From Collinsella tanakaei YIT 12063 (GTDB taxonomy: Bacteria > Actinomycetota > Coriobacteriia > Coriobacteriales > Coriobacteriaceae): 64,000 nt of DNA. The stretch lies in the NCBI RefSeq assembly GCF_000225705.1, contig NZ_JH126467.1:319153-383152 (forward strand), given 5' to 3'. The translations under genes and the position numbers were made by a program. Positions 26,034-35,079 of this stretch are shown here, piece after piece. The first letter of the stretch is position 1. Each line of letters starts with the position of its first letter. Under the pieces are notes generated by a model. The model was not told where the DNA came from. It saw only the letters and a program-made list of their open reading frames with translations, and made no database searches.

Positions 26034-28523
26034 CTACATCAAATCGTAGGCGTCGACGTCGACGCTGACGTTAATACCTGGCTGGGGCCCAATCTGCGAC
26101 AACGCGCCGTCGATGGCCTCTGAAACATGGTACCCCACAGGGGACTTTACAACAAAGTGGAACCTATAGCGGTCTTTCGCCCGCTCAAGCACACAAGGAG
26201 TAGGCCCTAGAACGATAGGGGCTGCCGTTGGGTCGCCGGCAAGCGACCACGCCTGGTCCGTCCCTCGCAGGGAATCGAAGCACTGGCGCACCGCCGCGGC
26301 GAGCTTGTCAATATACCGCTTTGTCGCAGCCTGATTTGTCCCCCACACCAACACGTTGGTTAGGCGAACGTACGGAGGATAGAAGGCCTCTTGGCGCTGG
26401 GCGAGGTCATGCGCGGTGAAGATCGAGCGATCATGGGTGGCGACCGCGCGGATTACGGGATCGTGCGGCAAATAGGTTTGGATAACCACCTCGCCCGCAG
26501 ACGCTCCCCTGCCAGCTCGTCCCGCAACCTGCTCGAGCAAGTCATAGGCGCGCTCCTGGGCGCGGAAGTCCGGCATCTTGAGGGCGTAGTCCGCATTGAT
26601 AACGCCAACCAGCGTGACTTCGGGAAAGTCCAGACCCTTGGCGATCATCTGGGTACCCACCAACACGGCGCACTCCGATGCGTCGAACGCCTCGAGCAGC
26701 TCTTTGTGCGCGTCCTTGCCCTTGGTGGAGTCCGCGTCCATGCGAATGATGTCCACATGTGCGGGCATGATCTGGCGTAAGGCGTCTTCAACCTGCTGCG
26801 TGCCCAGCCCCATCTTCGCGAGATATCTGCTGCCGCATTGGGGACAGGCCGAGCCGGGCGCGGGATACGGGTTGATGTGGTAGACGGCGCCGCACGTATG
26901 GCACTCAAGCGCGTGCGTGCGCTCATGATAGGTTAGAGACGTGGAACAGTGCTTGCAGGTGGGCACGCATCCGCACTCGCGGCACAGCAAAAACGGCGCG
27001 AACCCTCGCCTATTATGAAGCAGCACGGCTTTCTCGCGGCGCTCGGCGACCCTTATAAGGCCATCGTAGAGCGGTTTGGAGAAAATGGAGCGGCTGCCCG
27101 CCGCGAATTCGCGGCGCAGGTCGGATATAACTACTCTTGGAAGCACGGACGAGCCGGGACGTTCCGGCATCTCGACACGGGTCCACCTCTGCCCCAGATG
27201 CTCGCCCGCCGCAACGCGGGCAAGCGCCTCTGCGGAAGGAGTCGCCGAGCCGAGCACCAGCGGAAAGCCTCCGAGCTTAGCCATGAACGCGGCGACGTCC
27301 CTGGCGTGATAGCGAGGGGACGAGCCCTGCTTGTATGATTGTTCGTGCTCCTCGTCGATAACGATGAGGCCCAAATCCCTTAAGGGGCAAAACAGCGCGG
27401 AGCGAGCCCCAACGACCACGCGGGCCGCGCCGCTTTTCACCATATCCCATTGGTCCAGGCGCTCGCCGGCGGACAAGCGCGAGTGGAACACCGCGACCAG
27501 ACCACCAAAACGAGAGCGAAACCTGCCGACGGTCTGAGCGGTAAGCGAGATCTCCGGAACCAGGACGCACGCCGTCTTCCCCTGTTTGAGGACGCGCTCG
27601 ATGGCTGAAAGATAGACCTCCGTCTTACCGGATCCGGTAACGCCGTCGATCAAGATGACGTCACCGCGCCCCGCTTGCAGACAAGAATAGATTTCCTGAA
27701 GCGCGCGCTGCTGCCCGTCGGTAAGCGTTTTTGGTGCAGCGACGCGGGCGGAGGAGAGCGTGGTCTCATCGCCCAGGCCACGCCACGCGCGTCGCTCGTC
27801 CACCCTTACCACGCCCTTTTTTGAGAGCGTGCGAATGGTAGAGGACATATCCGTATACAGGAGATTGAGCTCCCTTGTGCTGACGGGGCCGCAGGAGAGC
27901 GCCTCGATCAGTTGGCGCTGGCGGTGCGCATTCGCGGGCGGGGCGTAATCCGCGCCCTCCGGCGTGATGGACACCACGCGTTCGCTGACGGCGTGCACGG
28001 CGGGCTCTTTGAGGCGATAGGTGCCATCGTCCGCTTTGTCAAGGCGCGGCGTGCCGCCTGGAGGAAGAAAGAGCCGTAGGCACTCGGAGAGCGCAGCGAC
28101 GTACTCGCGGCTCATCCAAAAAGAAACTGAAGCAAACAGCTCGCTGCATGAGGAGGGGGCGAGAAGATCTCGAATGGGTTTTACCTTGGATGGGTCAAGA
28201 TCGGCGGCGGCGGGAAGCTCGCTGAGGATGGGCGACAAGGCGACGACGTAGCCCATAACCATGCGGCGTCCAAAGGAGACGAGGACAACAGACCCCTCAT
28301 CGATATCGTCCGCATAAGCCGCCTCGACACCGTAAGCAAAGGGGTCGGAAAGCGCCCTGGAAGGAATGTCGATGACCACGGAGGCGTAGAGCGGATACGA
28401 CGTACCGGCGGGACCCGTGGGCGCCTGGATTTCCGTAAGAGGGGTTTTGCCCGCAGATGAGGAAACGCCCGCGGTGGCGGGCGCTCCAAATAAACTCATC
28501 TGTTCTACATCACGGTGCACCAT
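26034..28523 (-). CDS. priA: Primosomal helicase PriA
   Basis: The protein of about 829 residues restarts stalled replication forks. An N-terminal DNA-binding domain (about 45-150, YASVVIDIPSRALSDPF) precedes the helicase core with Walker A GVTGSGKTEVY and Walker B VIDEEHEQSYKQ. Eight cysteines in four C-x-x-C pairs (CREC, CKHC, CHTC, CPQC) make the zinc-binding insert. Helicase motifs VGTQMIAKGLDFP and EQVAGRAGRG follow. The start could be ATG 28523 or ATG 28499 (MSLFGAPA); neither has a clear ribosome site. It lies 9 bases after metK. Confidence 0.95.
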   Translation of the reverse strand: MVHRDVEQMSLFGAPATAGVSSSAGKTPLTEIQAPTGPAGTSYPLYASVVIDIPSRALSDPFAYGVEAAYADDIDEGSVVLVSFGRRMVMGYVVALSPILSELPAAADLDPSKVKPIRDLLAPSSCSELFASVSFWMSREYVAALSECLRLFLPPGGTPRLDKADDGTYRLKEPAVHAVSERVVSITPEGADYAPPANAHRQRQLIEALSCGPVSTRELNLLYTDMSSTIRTLSKKGVVRVDERRAWRGLGDETTLSSARVAAPKTLTDGQQRALQEIYSCLQAGRGDVILIDGVTGSGKTEVYLSAIERVLKQGKTACVLVPEISLTAQTVGRFRSRFGGLVAVFHSRLSAGERLDQWDMVKSGAARVVVGARSALFCPLRDLGLIVIDEEHEQSYKQGSSPRYHARDVAAFMAKLGGFPLVLGSATPSAEALARVAAGEHLGQRWTRVEMPERPGSSVLPRVVISDLRREFAAGSRSIFSKPLYDGLIRVAERREKAVLLHNRRGFAPFLLCRECGCVPTCKHCSTSLTYHERTHALECHTCGAVYHINPYPAPGSACPQCGSRYLAKMGLGTQQVEDALRQIMPAHVDIIRMDADSTKGKDAHKELLEAFDASECAVLVGTQMIAKGLDFPEVTLVGVINADYALKMPDFRAQERAYDLLEQVAGRAGRGASAGEVVIQTYLPHDPVIRAVATHDRSIFTAHDLAQRQEAFYPPYVRLTNVLVWGTNQAATKRYIDKLAAAVRQCFDSLRGTDQAWSLAGDPTAAPIVLGPTPCVLERAKDRYRFHFVVKSPVGYHVSEAIDGALSQIGPQPGINVSVDVDAYDLM

Positions 28524-28532
28524 ACGGCTATT

Positions 28533-29822
28533 TTACATGCCGCAGGCCGCGCGAAGCTGGGCAACGCGGTCGGTGCACTCCCACGTGAAGTCGGCGTCCT
28601 CGCGACCAAAGTGGCCGTAGGCTGCCGTCTTCTCATAGATGGGGCGACGCAGGTCGAGATCGCGAATGATGGCGCCCGGGCGCAGGTCGAAGACGGTGGT
28701 CACGGCGCGCTCGATGACGGATTCGTCCACATGCGCGGTGCCGAACGTATCGACCATGATCGACAGCGGATGAGCGACGCCAATGGCATACGCCAGCTCG
28801 ACCTCGCATCGGTCCGCCAACCCGGCTGCTACCACGTTTTTGGCAACCCAGCGCGCCGCGTACGCCGCAGAGCGGTCGACCTTGGTGCAGTCCTTGCCGG
28901 AGAACGCGCCGCCGCCGTGGCGACCATAGCCGCCGTAGGTGTCGACGATGATCTTGCGGCCGGTGAGGCCGGTGTCTCCCATGGGGCCGCCAACTACAAA
29001 TCGACCCGTGGGGTTGACGTAGAGCTCGGCGTTATCCCAATCGATGCCAGCCGCATGCATAACGGGCGCGATGACATGCGTCTTGAGGTCTCCCTTGATA
29101 AAGTCCATGGACTCGATCTCGGGCGCGTGCTGTGTAGAGATAACGATGGTCTCGACCGCGACGGGCTTGCCGTCCTCATAGCGCACGGTGACCTGCGTCT
29201 TTCCGTCTGGACGAAGATAGGGCAGCGTGCCGTCGTGGCGAACAGAGGCCAAACGCTCCGCAAGCCTGCTGGCGAGATAGTGGGGCATGGGCATCAAGGT
29301 GGGCGTCTCATTGGAGGCGTAGCCAAACATCATGCCCTGGTCGCCGGCGCCGATCAGGTCGAGGGGGTCGGTGGTGCGTCCAGCCTGCGCATCGTAGCTC
29401 TCGTCCACGCCCTGCGCGATATCGGGGCTCTGCTCGTGGATCATATTGATGACGCCGCAGGTCTCGCAGTCAAAACCAAACTTAGCTCGGTCGTAACCAA
29501 TGCGGCGAACAACGTCGCGGGCGATCTGCTGCACGTCGACGTAGGCCTGGGTGCGGATCTCGCCGGAGACGATGATGGAGCCGGTGGTGACCAACGTCTC
29601 GCACGCGCAGCGCACGTTATCGACGTTAGCAGGCACGCCGCTGGGGGAAATGTAGCCCTGCGACTGCAGGGTCGCCTCCTTTTCGAGGATCGCATCGAGG
29701 ATGGCGTCGGAGATTTGGTCGGCGATCTTGTCCGGATGCCCCTCGGTCACCGATTCAGAGGTGAATACAAAGGATCGACTAACGGTAGCGTGTTCCTGGG
29801 TGGAACGATTGAAATCTGGCAT
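28533..29822 (-). CDS. metK: S-adenosylmethionine synthetase
   Basis: The 429-residue enzyme makes SAM from methionine and [21 protein letters not shown], the hexapeptide [43 protein letters not shown] and AYIAR-like YAARWVAKN are all present. An insertion-like stretch (residues about 95-120) includes [11 protein letters not shown]. It is the first gene of a minus-strand run with priA, def, fmt and rsmB. The leader of about 60 bases carries a hairpin plus U-run and 5' bases complementary to the start codon, so it is probably regulated in cis. Confidence 0.97.
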   Translation of the reverse strand: MPDFNRSTQEHATVSRSFVFTSESVTEGHPDKIADQISDAILDAILEKEATLQSQGYISPSGVPANVDNVRCACETLVTTGSIIVSGEIRTQAYVDVQQIARDVVRRIGYDRAKFGFDCETCGVINMIHEQSPDIAQGVDESYDAQAGRTTDPLDLIGAGDQGMMFGYASNETPTLMPMPHYLASRLAERLASVRHDGTLPYLRPDGKTQVTVRYEDGKPVAVETIVISTQHAPEIESMDFIKGDLKTHVIAPVMHAAGIDWDNAELYVNPTGRFVVGGPMGDTGLTGRKIIVDTYGGYGRHGGGAFSGKDCTKVDRSAAYAARWVAKNVVAAGLADRCEVELAYAIGVAHPLSIMVDTFGTAHVDESVIERAVTTVFDLRPGAIIRDLDLRRPIYEKTAAYGHFGREDADFTWECTDRVAQLRAACGM

Positions 29823-29882
29823 ATAACCTGCCCCTTTCGAAAAAACAGCCGGGGGCCGTTACCATTCCCCCGGTCAATGCCC
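29818..29882 (-). promoter_or_regulatory. Structured metK leader, possible SAM-sensing switch
   Basis: Reading the minus strand, a predicted transcript starts near 29880-29882 with GGGCAUUG. Bases 29873-29867 and 29855-29849 form a perfect seven-pair stem, CCGGGGG/CCCCCGG, followed by CUG and six U (29845-29840), which is terminator-like. The GGGG of the ribosome site (CGAAAGGGGCAGG) can pair with the U-run, and the 5' GGCAU (29881-29877) is complementary to AUGCC, the start codon and next two bases (29822-29818). The layout recalls metK leaders of the SAM-III and SAM-VI classes, but identity with either is not shown. Confidence 0.5.
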
Positions 29883-29886
29883 GCAC

Positions 29887-29892
29887 ATTATA
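29887..29892 (-). promoter_or_regulatory. -10 box of the metK promoter
   Basis: A perfect TATAAT is read on the minus strand five to seven bases before the GGGCAUUG leader start. The -35 region (CATTCT-like) is weak. Confidence 0.55.
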
Positions 29893-30006
29893 CAACTAGG
29901 ATGGGATGTAGAATGTATCTTCCACAACTGTCCAATATCGACTCACATCTTGTGCGCAGTTGGCACTCGAGCCGTACCAACGCAGTCGTTTAACCCTTGA
30001 CTGCTC

Positions 30007-30012
30007 TATAAT
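30007..30012 (+). promoter_or_regulatory. -10 box of the gltX promoter
   Basis: A perfect TATAAT is 39 bases before the gltX ATG. TTGACT lies only four bases upstream of it, too near to be a normal -35; no good -35 is seen at 17 bases. Confidence 0.5.
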
Positions 30013-30051
30013 GCGTGTGGCAACAAACACCAACAAATATTGGGAGCTTAC

Positions 30052-31533
30052 ATGACTTCTAGCGTTCGAGTCCGCTTCGCGCCCTCCCCTACGGGCAAGC
30101 TGCATATCGGCGGCGCCCGCACGGCTATTTACAACTGGGCATTCGCCCGCGCGAACGGCGGCACCTTCATCCTACGCATCGATGACACGGACCCCACCCG
30201 CTCCACGGACGAAAACACCCAGATCATCCTGCGCGCCATGCGTTGGCTGGGCCTTGATTGGGACGAGGGCCCCGAGGTGGGCGGCGACTTTGGACCGTAC
30301 GCCCAAACCGAGCGACTCGATATGTATAAAGAGGCCGCTCAGAAGCTGTGGGACGCCGGCCGTGCCTACCCCTGCTTCTGCACCACCGAGCAGCTGGCAG
30401 CGGATCGCGCCGCAGCACAGGCCCGCAAGGACCCGTTCCAGGGCTACCAGCGCCGCTGCCGCGACCTTTCCCGCGAGGAGGCCCAGGCCCGCATCGACAC
30501 CGGCGAGCCCTACGTCCTGCGCATCAAGGTTCCCGCCGACCGCGGCGACGTGGTGATCCATGACGCGGTCCACGGCGACGTGGTCTTCGATGCCAAGGAG
30601 CTCGATGACTTTGTCATCTTCCGCTCCGACGGTACGCCAACGTATAACTTCGCGACCGTTGTAGACGATGCCATGATGGGCATCACCCACGTCATCCGCG
30701 GTGACGACCATCTTTCCAACACCCCCCGTCAGGTCATGGTGTACGAAGCGCTAGAGGCGCCCGTTCCCACCTTTGCCCACATATCCATGATCTTGGGCGC
30801 AGACGGCAAGAAGCTCTCAAAGCGCCACGGCGCCACGTCCGTAGAAGAGTATCGCGACGCCGGCTACCTGTCCGATGCCTTTGTGAACTACCTCGCGCTT
30901 CTGGGCTGGTCGCTCGACGGCGAGACCACCGTCATCCCCCGCGACGTCCTGGCGTCCCAGTTCTCGCTCGATCGCATCTCCAAGAACCCCGCGACCTTCG
31001 ACCCCAAGAAACTCGACTGGATGAACGCGGAGTACATCAACGCGATGAGCGACGCCAATTTCGCCGACCAGATCATGCTGCCCCAGCTGCATGAGGCCGG
31101 CCTGATCGATGACGGCTTCGAGGCGGACGAGGCATGGGTCGACGCCCTGGCAGCCATCGTCAAGCCGCGCACCAAGATGCCTGCGGACGCCGCGGTTGTC
31201 GCGGCTCCGGTGTTCGCAACCGCTCAAACGCTTGAGTATGACGAGAAGTCCGTTGCCAAGGGCCTTGCCAAGGATGGCATGGGTGCCGTTCTCGACGCCG
31301 CGCGCGAAGCGCTCGATGCCGTCGCGGGCGACGCGTGGACTCCCGAGGCGATCGACGGCGCGCTGGAGCCCCTTCCCGATGCGCTCGATGCAAAGAAGCG
31401 CATCGTATTCCAGGCCGTTCGCGTAGCCGTGTGCGGCAACATGGTGTCTCCCCCGCTTGGCGAGACCATGGCCCTGGTGGGCAAGGACGATTGCCTGGCA
31501 AGGATCGACCGCGCCCGCGCGCTCGCGCTGTAG
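30052..31533 (+). CDS. gltX: Glutamyl-tRNA synthetase
   Basis: The 493-residue class I synthetase charges tRNA-Glu. The HIGH motif is HIGGART (within FAPSPTGKLHIGGART), and the KMSKS motif is KKLSKRHG. DDTDPTRS and DDHLSNTPRQ are typical of GluRS. The C-terminal helical anticodon-binding domain covers about residues 330-493. ATG at 30052 follows TTGGGAG with five-base spacing. GluRS in organisms lacking GlnRS may also charge tRNA-Gln; both tRNA-Glu and tRNA-Gln genes are in this window, but the type cannot be settled from the sequence. Confidence 0.97.
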   Translation: MTSSVRVRFAPSPTGKLHIGGARTAIYNWAFARANGGTFILRIDDTDPTRSTDENTQIILRAMRWLGLDWDEGPEVGGDFGPYAQTERLDMYKEAAQKLWDAGRAYPCFCTTEQLAADRAAAQARKDPFQGYQRRCRDLSREEAQARIDTGEPYVLRIKVPADRGDVVIHDAVHGDVVFDAKELDDFVIFRSDGTPTYNFATVVDDAMMGITHVIRGDDHLSNTPRQVMVYEALEAPVPTFAHISMILGADGKKLSKRHGATSVEEYRDAGYLSDAFVNYLALLGWSLDGETTVIPRDVLASQFSLDRISKNPATFDPKKLDWMNAEYINAMSDANFADQIMLPQLHEAGLIDDGFEADEAWVDALAAIVKPRTKMPADAAVVAAPVFATAQTLEYDEKSVAKGLAKDGMGAVLDAAREALDAVAGDAWTPEAIDGALEPLPDALDAKKRIVFQAVRVAVCGNMVSPPLGETMALVGKDDCLARIDRARALAL

Positions 31534-31555
31534 ACGCATAGCTCACGTTACAATA

Positions 31556-31589
31556 GGCCCGAACGACACATAAGGTTGTTCGGGCCTTT
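31556..31589 (+). terminator. Terminator after gltX
   Basis: GGCCCGAAC pairs with GTTCGGGCC around a 12-base loop, followed by TTTCGATT. Confidence 0.8.
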
Positions 31590-31665
31590 CGATTATTCTC
31601 GTCCAACCCTAATCCTCGTCCACGCCTTACATCAAACGTCCGCGCGCCCCGATAGGAGAACGCCC

Positions 31666-33273
31666 ATGGCTTCCACGCCGCAAACCCTTGCCACCACATC
31701 CGCCTTTGAGATCTTGGGCCCCGTTATGGTGGGTCCTTCCTCCTCTCATACCGCCGGGGCGCTTAGATGTGCGCAGGTAGCGGCCTCGCTACTTGAAGGG
31801 CGCGTGGTCCAGGTGCGCTTTACGCTGTGGAATAGCTTTGCCCACACGTATCGCGGACACGGCACCGACCGCGCACTGGTCGCCGGCATACTAGGGCTCG
31901 ACACCGATGACGAGCGCATCAAGGACGCCTTCGAGCTGGCAGACAGCCGTTGCCTGGCGTACAGCTTCACCATCGCCGGCGACGACGGATCGATCCACCC
32001 CAACACAGTCGACATCGACATGGTCGATGAGTTTGGATCCAAGGCGCAGGTACGCGGCGAGAGCCTGGGCGGCGGCAAGATGCGCATCACGCGTATCAAC
32101 GGCGTGGGCGTCGACATCTCGGGCATGTATTCAACGTTGTTTGTCTCTCACCGGGACGCCCCCGGAGCGCTCGCCTCGCTTACGGCCCTGCTGGCCAACG
32201 CCAACGCCAACATCGCCTTTTGCCGCACCTATAGAACCGAGCAAGGCGGCCGCGCCTACACCGTGTTCGAAACGGACGGCGCACCGGCGGAGTCCGTCCT
32301 GCCCCTTGTGCAAGAGCTCGACGTGGTCGACCACGCCACCTACATCAAGCTGCCGGGGTCGGCCTCCACGCTGTCCCCCGGCGTGTCGACCAGGGAACTC
32401 TTTGATGACGGCCAGCAGCTTTTGCAGGCATGCGAGAACATGGGGCTCACCATTGGCGGCGTGATGGCGGAGCGCGAGCGCCGCCTGCTGGGAGCCGAGC
32501 AATCCTTAGCCTCCATGACCCGCGTGCTCGAAGTCATGAAAAGCGAGACCACCTCGCCCATAGCCACCCCGCAGCGCTCTCTTGGAGGGTTCATTGGCGG
32601 CGAGGCTAAGCTGGTTGCAGAAGAGGGCGTCGCCCGTTACGCCGCGCCCCTTATGGGCAGCGTCCAGACGCAGGCGGTCGCGCGCGCCATGGCGGTGCTG
32701 GAGCGAAGCGCCGCCATGGGCGTTATAGTGGCGGCGCCCACGGCGGGATCTGCGGGCGTGGTCCCCGGCTGCGTTTTGGCGTTGGCCGAGAACCTGGGGC
32801 TTGGGGACCAACAGATTATGGAGGCCCTGTACTGCTCCGCAGCCGTTGGCTTAAGCCTCACCACATCCGCGTGCGTCGCCGGGGCAGAGGGCGGCTGCCA
32901 GGCAGAGGTGGGCAGCGCCGCCGCCATGGCCGCCGCCGCGTTGGTGCAGATGCTAAAAGGCACGCCCAAGCAGGCGCTTGACGCCGCGGCGATCGCGCTG
33001 TCGAACCTGCTTGGCCTGGTGTGCGACCCCGTGGGCGGCCTGGTTGAGGTGCCCTGCCAAAACCGCAACGCCATCGGCGTCGCCTGCGCGTTCTCGTCCG
33101 CGCAGCTCGCGCTATCCGGCATCGAGAGCCTGGTTCCGTTTGACGAGATGGCCAAGGTCATGCTTGCCGTTGGCCACGCCATGCCCTCGAGCTTGCGGGA
33201 AACCGCGAAAGGCGGCATCGCCACCGCGCCCTCGGCGCTTGCCGCCTGCGCGCGATGCGGGACTTGCGCGTAA
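31666..33273 (+). CDS. sdaA: L-serine dehydratase, iron-sulfur type, single chain
   Basis: The 535-residue enzyme deaminates serine to pyruvate and ammonia using a 4Fe-4S cluster. The beta domain comes first (FEILGPVMVGPSSSHTAGA, about 10-150), then an ACT-like domain (about 165-245, LFVSHRDAPGALASL), then the alpha domain (about 265-535) with TAGSAGVVPGC, VAGAEGGCQAEVG and CDPVGGLVEVPCQNRN, which carry the cluster cysteines. In Bacillus-type enzymes these are two proteins, SdaAB and SdaAA; here they are fused in beta-ACT-alpha order. The ATG at 31666 follows AGGAGA. It has its own position between two terminator/promoter regions, so it is likely made alone. Confidence 0.93.
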   Translation: MASTPQTLATTSAFEILGPVMVGPSSSHTAGALRCAQVAASLLEGRVVQVRFTLWNSFAHTYRGHGTDRALVAGILGLDTDDERIKDAFELADSRCLAYSFTIAGDDGSIHPNTVDIDMVDEFGSKAQVRGESLGGGKMRITRINGVGVDISGMYSTLFVSHRDAPGALASLTALLANANANIAFCRTYRTEQGGRAYTVFETDGAPAESVLPLVQELDVVDHATYIKLPGSASTLSPGVSTRELFDDGQQLLQACENMGLTIGGVMAERERRLLGAEQSLASMTRVLEVMKSETTSPIATPQRSLGGFIGGEAKLVAEEGVARYAAPLMGSVQTQAVARAMAVLERSAAMGVIVAAPTAGSAGVVPGCVLALAENLGLGDQQIMEALYCSAAVGLSLTTSACVAGAEGGCQAEVGSAAAMAAAALVQMLKGTPKQALDAAAIALSNLLGLVCDPVGGLVEVPCQNRNAIGVACAFSSAQLALSGIESLVPFDEMAKVMLAVGHAMPSSLRETAKGGIATAPSALAACARCGTCA

Positions 33274-33384
33274 TTTTTGGTAACAAGCGGTCGAGTGCTT
33301 GACGGCGACTATAATGCTGTACTTGCGACAACATTCGTTAGCGCCAATCCATCAAAAGGGGCGCCCAACCTCAAAAGTGATCAA

Positions 33385-35019
33385 ATGAACTCTTATCAGA
33401 ACAACACATCACCTTTCGAGACCCTAACCGGACCAAACCCGCTGGACCCCGCCCGCAGGGACCGCCTGCCGGACATTGTCCAAAACAACGAGAATAAGGG
33501 CGGCAACCACTTTGCCCCCAAAGATAATGGACCTAAGAATGCGGACGAGAAGCCGCACCGCAAGCACCGCGCACCCAAGGTGACCCTTGCCATAGGGCTC
33601 ACCTTGCTGGTCGCCGGTTATGGCGCGGGCGCCTACATCTTCGCCAACCGCTATTACCCGGGCACGCAGATCGCCGGCATCGACGTTTCCTGGTTGCCGC
33701 AGGCAGACGCCGCGACGCGCCTGCAGAAAGCCGCGAGCTCCTATTCGCTTACGGTTACGGGCAATGATTTCGCGTGGACCTATAAGCCGGCGGACGCCAC
33801 AACGCTCATCGATGCGGACCAGCGGACGCGAGACATGCTGGAGCATGCCGAAAGCTTTATGTGGCCGGTAAAGCTCTTTGAATCCTTGAGTTCCTCAAGC
33901 GCGTCATCGTCCACATTATCCCAAACCGACGGCTACGCCCCGGATTTGCCGGATACGTTTGACCAGGCCCAGTTCAAAGCCCAGCTGCAAGAGGCGGTGG
34001 ACTCCTACAACCAGGGACGCAGCGGCGTCTTTGATGCGGCGAGCGCCTATGACGCCTCGACCGGAACGTTCACGCTTGAGCAGGCAAAGAAGAACGTCAA
34101 GATTAAAGACGATGGTATCTACCAGGATGCGCTTCGCGCTATCGCGATGCTTGACACCGACCTTGAGCTTACTCAGGATGATTTTGAGCAGTTCGCCACC
34201 GGCGCCACCGACGAGCAGCTTTCGCAGGCGTGCGCGCAGGCCAACGAGCTCATTGGGACCGACCTTTCCCTCAAGCTTGGCGGGATGGACGTGGGCACGC
34301 TGGACGGCTCGACGCTTGCCCAGTACATCACCTTTGACGACACCCTTACCCCAACGCTTGACAGCGTGAAGCTTGAGGAGTGGACCCGCACCCTGGCATC
34401 TACCCTTGATACCGTGGGCACGGCGCGCACCTACACCCGCCCCGACGGCAAGGCCGTGCAGATCGACGGCGGCACGTACGGCTGGGAAGTGGACGAGGAC
34501 CAGCTGATCAGCGCGATTCAAGACGCGGTTGCCAACAAGACCACCGGCGACCTTGAGATCCCTTGCACCAGCACCGGCGCCGTGTTTACCAAGCAGGGCG
34601 AGAAGGACTGGGCGGAGTACGTCGACATCGACCTCGCCGAGCAGCACGCTCGCTATTACGATGCCTCGGGTACCCTACAATGGGAATCCGGCTGCATTAC
34701 GGGCAACCCCAACAAGGGCAACGCCACGCCCACCGGCGTGTACCGTATGAACCAGTGCGGCACCAACATCACGCTGCGCGGCGCGATCGACCCGGAAACC
34801 GGCGAGCGCGAGTACGAGACCCCGGTGTAGTATTGGATGCCCTTTATTGGCGGTGCGGTGGGCTTGCACGATGCCGACTGGCAGTCTTCGGCTAGTTTCT
34901 CCAACCCCAACGCCTACACGTATGTGGGAAGCCATGGTTGCGTAAACCTGCCCCCCGATAAAGCGGGCGAGCTCTACAATCTGGTCAAACAGGGCATCTG
35001 CGTCATCGTCCATTGGTAA
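33385..35019 (+). pseudogene. L,D-transpeptidase (YkuD) gene interrupted by an in-frame amber codon
   Basis: The frame encodes a cytoplasmic N-terminus, one membrane helix (about residues 70-92), two PG-binding-4-like domains (about 95-410) and the start of a YkuD domain. At codon 482 (34828-34830) it meets TAG. The same frame continues without other stops to 35019, with YWMPFIGGAVGLHD, and the catalytic SHGCVN (C519). Without the C-terminal 63 residues the enzyme would lack its active-site cysteine, so a 481-residue product should be inactive. The cause may be a nonsense mutation, a base-call error or readthrough; TAG also ends gltX, so it is a normal stop here. Such enzymes form 3-3 peptidoglycan crosslinks. 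Confidence 0.85.
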
Positions 35020-35024
35020 TGCAA

Positions 35025-35066
35025 AGGCGCCGGAACTTCTAGCTACAGAGGTTCCGGCGCTTTTCG
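35025..35066. terminator. Terminator after the L,D-transpeptidase frame
   Basis: GCGCCGGAAC pairs with GTTCCGGCGC around a 14-base loop and is followed by TTTT, and preceded by AAA. It lies between the plus-strand frame and the converging kinase gene. Confidence 0.85.
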
Positions 35067-35079
35067 ATGCGGCGAGCGC

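Noticed and set aside
28515..29993. 492-codon plus-strand frame opposite metK
   Set aside because: Antisense to a complete metK; no domain.
29893..30051. T-box leader before gltX
   Set aside because: No antiterminator sequence, specifier loop or terminator could be found in about 150 bases; the space is too short and unstructured.
34828..34830. Pyrrolysine at the amber codon
   Set aside because: TAG is used as a normal stop by other genes here, no pyl genes are seen, and L,D-transpeptidases are not known to use it.
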